Source: G965276675 sp965276675
GTDB lineage: Bacteria; Acidobacteriota; Terriglobia; Terriglobales; Acidobacteriaceae
Direction: 5' to 3'
Assembly (NCBI GenBank): GCA_965276675.1
Contig: OZ255624.1
Span: 4,030,001 to 4,094,000, forward strand
Length of the DNA: 64,000 bases
Every line of letters starts with the position of its first letter. Positions within the stretch are counted from its first letter, which is position 1. A program made the translations under genes and the position numbers. Shown piece after piece: positions 60,971 through 64,000 of the stretch. The notes below the pieces were generated by a model. That model searched no databases. It was not told the origin of the DNA and saw only the letters and a list, made by a program, of their open reading frames with translations.

Positions 60971-61279
60971 TGTTTCCCTTCATTGCGCCGCCTCGCGGCG
61001 ACACGCACTACCTGCAGCTGATCCGGCGAGTGACTCCCGGCGACCGCTGCTTCCGGCCCGAATTACCTGCCGGTAACTCCGAACGCTACCACGCACTGCC
61101 ATCGGCTTGCCACCAGCAGACTCGGATCCTGCTACAGGGATGCTGCTGCGCCACGGAGGTTTCTAGACAATTTCACAGGGTGACTGTGATTCGCGCGAAG
61201 ACCCTGCTCAGTGTGGCCGTTCCATGAAGAACGGCCACGGCCACCTCAGCCCCCGTTTTAACACTTACTTTGAAAATGT
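60971..61279. other. Gap between dprA and topA with hairpin
   Basis: The 309-bp gap has no supported gene. GTGGCCGTTC (61213-61222) and GAACGGCCAC (61229-61238) form a perfect 10-bp hairpin with loop CATGAA, a possible terminator for dprA though without a T-run. The topA promoter should lie near 61000. Confidence 0.5.
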
Positions 61280-62440
61280 CTACATGCGGCGAACATAATT
61301 TTTGCCGGGCAACTGCTTGATATGATTCCCCAGCTCCAGCTCGAAGAGCGCGGTAAATATCTCCGATGAGCTGAGCTTTCCCTCGAGCTTTTCGATCACC
61401 TCGTCCACCTGAAGTGCCTCGTCGTGCCGCAGGATCGCGAGGACCAGGGCATCCTGCTCCTGCATGGGGGCTGTCTGAAATAACGATGCGGCAGGTTCGC
61501 CATTCGATGCAAATCCCAGCTCCTCCTCGAGTTGGAGGCGCACTTGCGAGGGCAGATCCTCCCAGACATCCTCCCAGGTGGCGGTGAGCTTGGCCCCTTG
61601 CTTGATGAGCGTGTTCGGTCCCCAGGCATTCTTGTTCGTGACATTGCCCGGAACCGCATAGACGTCGCGGTTCTGCTCGAGCGCACATCGGGCGGTGACG
61701 CGGGTGCCGCTATGCTCGCCCGCTTCCACTACTAGAACGCCCACACTCAACCCGCTCAGGATGCGGTTACGGCGCGGAAAGTTGGGCGGGGCTGGATAGG
61801 TGCCCATGGGGTATTCGGAGACGATCGTTCCGGCGCCAGCCAGAATCTCTTCCGCCAATCGCTTGTTCTCCTTGGGATAGATGACGTCGATGCCGGTGCC
61901 CCAGACTGCAACCGTCGCGCTACCTGCCGCAAGCGCTCCTTTGTGCGCAGCGGTATCCACACCGCGAGCCATGCCGCTCAGGATGACCAGACGCCGGCTG
62001 GCGAGATCGCGGGAGAGCATCTCCGCCATGCCGCTGCCGTAAGGGCTGGGTTGGCGGGTGCCGACCACCGCAATGGCGGGCCGCGAAAGCAGCGCGCGGT
62101 CGCCGCGGACCCATAGAACCACGGGCGGATCGAAGATCTCCTTGAGGCGCTCCGGATAATCGTGGTCGCCGCAGGTCAGGATCGTGCCGCCGGCGTCGTC
62201 CGCTCGCTTCCACTCCTCCTCAGCAGCACGCTGGGCATGTCCTTCGGCGATAAAGCGAACGGCTTCTACGGGAAAGTTCAGCCCCTCGACTTCAGTCAGA
62301 GAGAGGCGAAAAAGACGGGCCGGATCGCCCAGCAGTCCGGCTGCGCGAAAGATGCGGCGTGGACCGAGCCCAGGGGTGAGAGCCAGGGCAAGCCAGGCGA
62401 GCTGAGTTTCCGTAACGGCGGGTGTTTCGAGTATGGGCAT
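61280..62440 (-). CDS. dprA: DNA-processing protein A (DprA/Smf)
   Basis: Single-strand DNA-binding protein that loads RecA in natural transformation. N-terminal helix-hairpin region (LTPGLGPRRIFRAAG), then the Rossmann-like core GTRQPSPYGSGMAEMLSRDLA, LSGMARGVDTAAHKGAL, GTGIDVIYPKENKRLAEEI, PRRNRILSGLS and AGEHSGTRVTARCALEQNRDVYAVPG. A C-terminal winged-helix domain (LRHDEALQVDEVIEKLEGKL) is present. Length is normal. Confidence 0.96.
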   Translation of the reverse strand: MPILETPAVTETQLAWLALALTPGLGPRRIFRAAGLLGDPARLFRLSLTEVEGLNFPVEAVRFIAEGHAQRAAEEEWKRADDAGGTILTCGDHDYPERLKEIFDPPVVLWVRGDRALLSRPAIAVVGTRQPSPYGSGMAEMLSRDLASRRLVILSGMARGVDTAAHKGALAAGSATVAVWGTGIDVIYPKENKRLAEEILAGAGTIVSEYPMGTYPAPPNFPRRNRILSGLSVGVLVVEAGEHSGTRVTARCALEQNRDVYAVPGNVTNKNAWGPNTLIKQGAKLTATWEDVWEDLPSQVRLQLEEELGFASNGEPAASLFQTAPMQEQDALVLAILRHDEALQVDEVIEKLEGKLSSSEIFTALFELELGNHIKQLPGKNYVRRM

Positions 62441-62711
62441 GTAGGGTCGGGAGCGCCGACGCGCCCGGTCTGGCGAGAGTAGTGATGCGGGTTGGTGAAG
62501 TCAATACAACGTAAGGGCAGGGCGGCGGTAAGAAATAGAGAGGTGGACAGCAAATCCCTCTACTGCCCCTCCGACTCACTCGTTCGCTCAAGAGTCGAGC
62601 AAGCATTTGATTCCGGTGTTGCAACCCGGCAACGGGCATCAGTCCCTTAACTGCATACATTACCCGCTTTGCGTTTGCCCGTCTGGCCAAGACCGCCGCC
62701 GCGTAGGCAGT
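62441..62711. other. Non-coding gap between clpB and dprA
   Basis: About 270 bp with no supported gene; short frames lack ribosome-binding sites. I checked it for a tRNA and found no cloverleaf. Confidence 0.5.
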
Positions 62712-64000
62712 TTAAGCGATGGCTGAGGCCTCGCGGGGCTGCTCGGCTCGAGTCCCAACCTCGAAGGTGAGACGGTTGTTGAGCGGGTCAGCGTCGACCA
62801 GGACATGGTCGCCGTGGAGTACCTCGCCATCGAGGATCTTGATGGCCAGCGGATCATGGATGAGGCGCTGCAGTGCACGCTTGAGCGGACGCGCACCGTA
62901 GGCGCGGTCGTAGCCGGTAAGCAGCACCTGATGCCGTGCCGCACCGGTGAGCTCCAAAGTGATCTTGCGATCGGCCAGGAGCTTTTTGAGATCCCTCAAG
63001 CGCAGATCGATGATGTGCGCCAGCTGGTCTTCGCCGAGCGGCCGGAAGATGACGATGTCATCCACGCGGTTGAGGAACTCGGGCCGGAAGTGCGCCTTCA
63101 GCACATCCATCACCTGCTCCTGCGCCTGGTCGAAGCTGGCGTCGCTGTTCAGCGCTTCTGCATTCAGAATATGCGCGCCGAGATTCGAGGTCATGATGAG
63201 GACGGTGTTTTTGAAGTCGACGGTGCGGCCCTTCGAGTCTGTGAGACGACCGTCGTCCAGGACTTGCAATAGAACATTGAAGACATCCGGATGAGCCTTC
63301 TCGATCTCATCGAAGAGAATCACTGAGTACGGCCGGCGGCGTACTGCTTCGGTCAATTGCCCGCCCTCGTCGTAGCCGACATAGCCTGGAGGCGCGCCGA
63401 TGAGCCGGGCCACGGCATGCTTCTCCATGTACTCGCTCATGTCGATGCGCACCATCGCGGCTTCGTCATCAAAGAGGAACTCCGCCAGAGCGCGCGCGGT
63501 TTCGGTCTTGCCGACGCCGGTGGGACCCAGGAAGATGAAGCTGCCGATGGGCCGCTTGGGATCGCTGAGGCCAGCACGCGAGCGGCGGATGGCATTGGCC
63601 ACCGCCGTAAGTGCCTCGTCCTGGCCGACGACCCGCTCCTTGAGACGGGGCTCCATCTGGACCAGTTTGTTGACCTCGCCTTCCAGCATCTTCGAGATGG
63701 GAATGCCGGTCCACTTGCTGACGATGGAGGCGATGTCTTCCTCGTCTACCTCTTCCTTGAGCATGCGTTTGCCGGCCGCGTCGCCATGGGTGGCCGCGTC
63801 CTGGTCGGCGTTGAGCTGGCGCAGCTCGGCTTCGAGCTTGGGCAGCTCACCATACTGGATGGCGGCGGAGCGCTCCAGATTGCCGCGGCGGGTCTGGTCG
63901 TCCATCTCGAAGCGCAGTTCTTCCACGCGCTTTTTGATCTCGGTGAGACGGGTAATGGCTTCGCGCTCGGTCTGCCAGCGCGCCCGCAGGCCGGTGGTGT
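62712..64000 (-). CDS. clpB: ATP-dependent chaperone ClpB, C-terminal part (5' end outside the window)
   Basis: The open frame continues past the right edge (LRARWQTEREAITRLTEIKK is still coding). Visible are the middle coiled coil, the second AAA+ domain with Walker A GPTGVGKTETARALAEFLF, Walker B VILFDEIEKAHPD, sensor block IIMTSNLG and the C-terminal domain. WTGIPISKMLEGE precedes domain 2. ClpB with DnaK disaggregates proteins; a sigma-32/CIRCE site, if any, is outside this window. Confidence 0.96.
   Translation of the reverse strand, partial: TTGLRARWQTEREAITRLTEIKKRVEELRFEMDDQTRRGNLERSAAIQYGELPKLEAELRQLNADQDAATHGDAAGKRMLKEEVDEEDIASIVSKWTGIPISKMLEGEVNKLVQMEPRLKERVVGQDEALTAVANAIRRSRAGLSDPKRPIGSFIFLGPTGVGKTETARALAEFLFDDEAAMVRIDMSEYMEKHAVARLIGAPPGYVGYDEGGQLTEAVRRRPYSVILFDEIEKAHPDVFNVLLQVLDDGRLTDSKGRTVDFKNTVLIMTSNLGAHILNAEALNSDASFDQAQEQVMDVLKAHFRPEFLNRVDDIVIFRPLGEDQLAHIIDLRLRDLKKLLADRKITLELTGAARHQVLLTGYDRAYGARPLKRALQRLIHDPLAIKILDGEVLHGDHVLVDADPLNNRLTFEVGTRAEQPREASAIA

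Noticed and set aside
62441..62711. Possible tRNA between clpB and dprA
   Set aside because: GTTGCAACCCGG resembles a T-arm at first sight, but no acceptor, D or anticodon arms can be folded around it on either strand.
1..64000. CRISPR arrays, prophage, IS elements, rRNA
   Set aside because: No regularly spaced repeats, cas, integrase, transposase or rRNA sequence was recognised anywhere in the window.

Overview
The window is dense, GC-rich bacterial chromosome. Its content points to an Acidobacteriota genome of the Acidobacteriaceae type (Granulicella/Terriglobus/Edaphobacter relatives): many secreted glycoside hydrolases, a FucP-type sugar transporter, an alpha-2-macroglobulin locus, and several dispersed intergenic repeats. 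No rRNA gene was seen, so this placement is an inference from gene content. No tRNA, CRISPR array, IS element or phage gene was found.

Layout. (1) 1-5.7 kb: a partial esterase, a small unknown protein, a sialate O-acetylesterase-like enzyme, a LacI-type regulator and a ROK sugar kinase. (2) 5.8-12.1 kb: an RND efflux operon (fusion protein, pump, outer-membrane channel) preceded by a small membrane protein. (3) 12.3-16.5 kb: an SDR dehydrogenase, a GH15 enzyme and a FucP-like symporter flanked by two copies of a dispersed repeat. (4) 17-19.7 kb: sucA. (5) 20.1-30.2 kb: a cell-envelope locus in which a transpeptidase/SpoIID pair converges on an operon of a DUF1175 (NlpC/P60-like) protein, a thioester alpha-2-macroglobulin and a membrane protein; a lipocalin diverges from the DUF1175 gene. 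(6) 30.2-34.9 kb: a tightly overlapping five-gene operon (methyltransferase, TIGR04282 transferase, GT-C transferase, radical SAM/SPASM enzyme, GT2 transferase). (7) 35.3-37.4 kb: a cytochrome b plus a molybdenum oxidoreductase. (8) 37.5-39.7 kb: a Tat-exported GH36 enzyme. (9) 39.9-44.2 kb: a more AT-rich four-gene exopolysaccharide synthase/export operon. (10) 44.6-55.9 kb: a plant-polysaccharide degradation set (large clan-A hydrolase, GH31, GH5, GH9, secreted 2-epimerase). (11) 56-64 kb: DUF5996 and DUF427 genes, two small unknown genes, topA, dprA and the 3' part of clpB.

How the genes fit together. GH9, GH5, GH31 and the exported AGE-family epimerase would cut beta-glucan/xyloglucan outside the cytoplasm. 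The kinase, symporter and GH15/SDR genes are plausible sugar-handling partners. The alpha-2-macroglobulin locus pairs a protease trap with three proteins that carry peptidoglycan-enzyme signatures.

The most unusual items are: a family of about 112-bp intergenic elements with perfect or near-perfect terminal inverted repeats (three members here, one overlapping a stop codon); the alpha-2-macroglobulin neighbourhood, including a SpoIID protein with a C-terminal HExxH...E signature; the radical SAM/glycosyltransferase operon; and the synthase-dependent polysaccharide operon with its own fusion protein, outer-membrane protein and unknown secreted protein.
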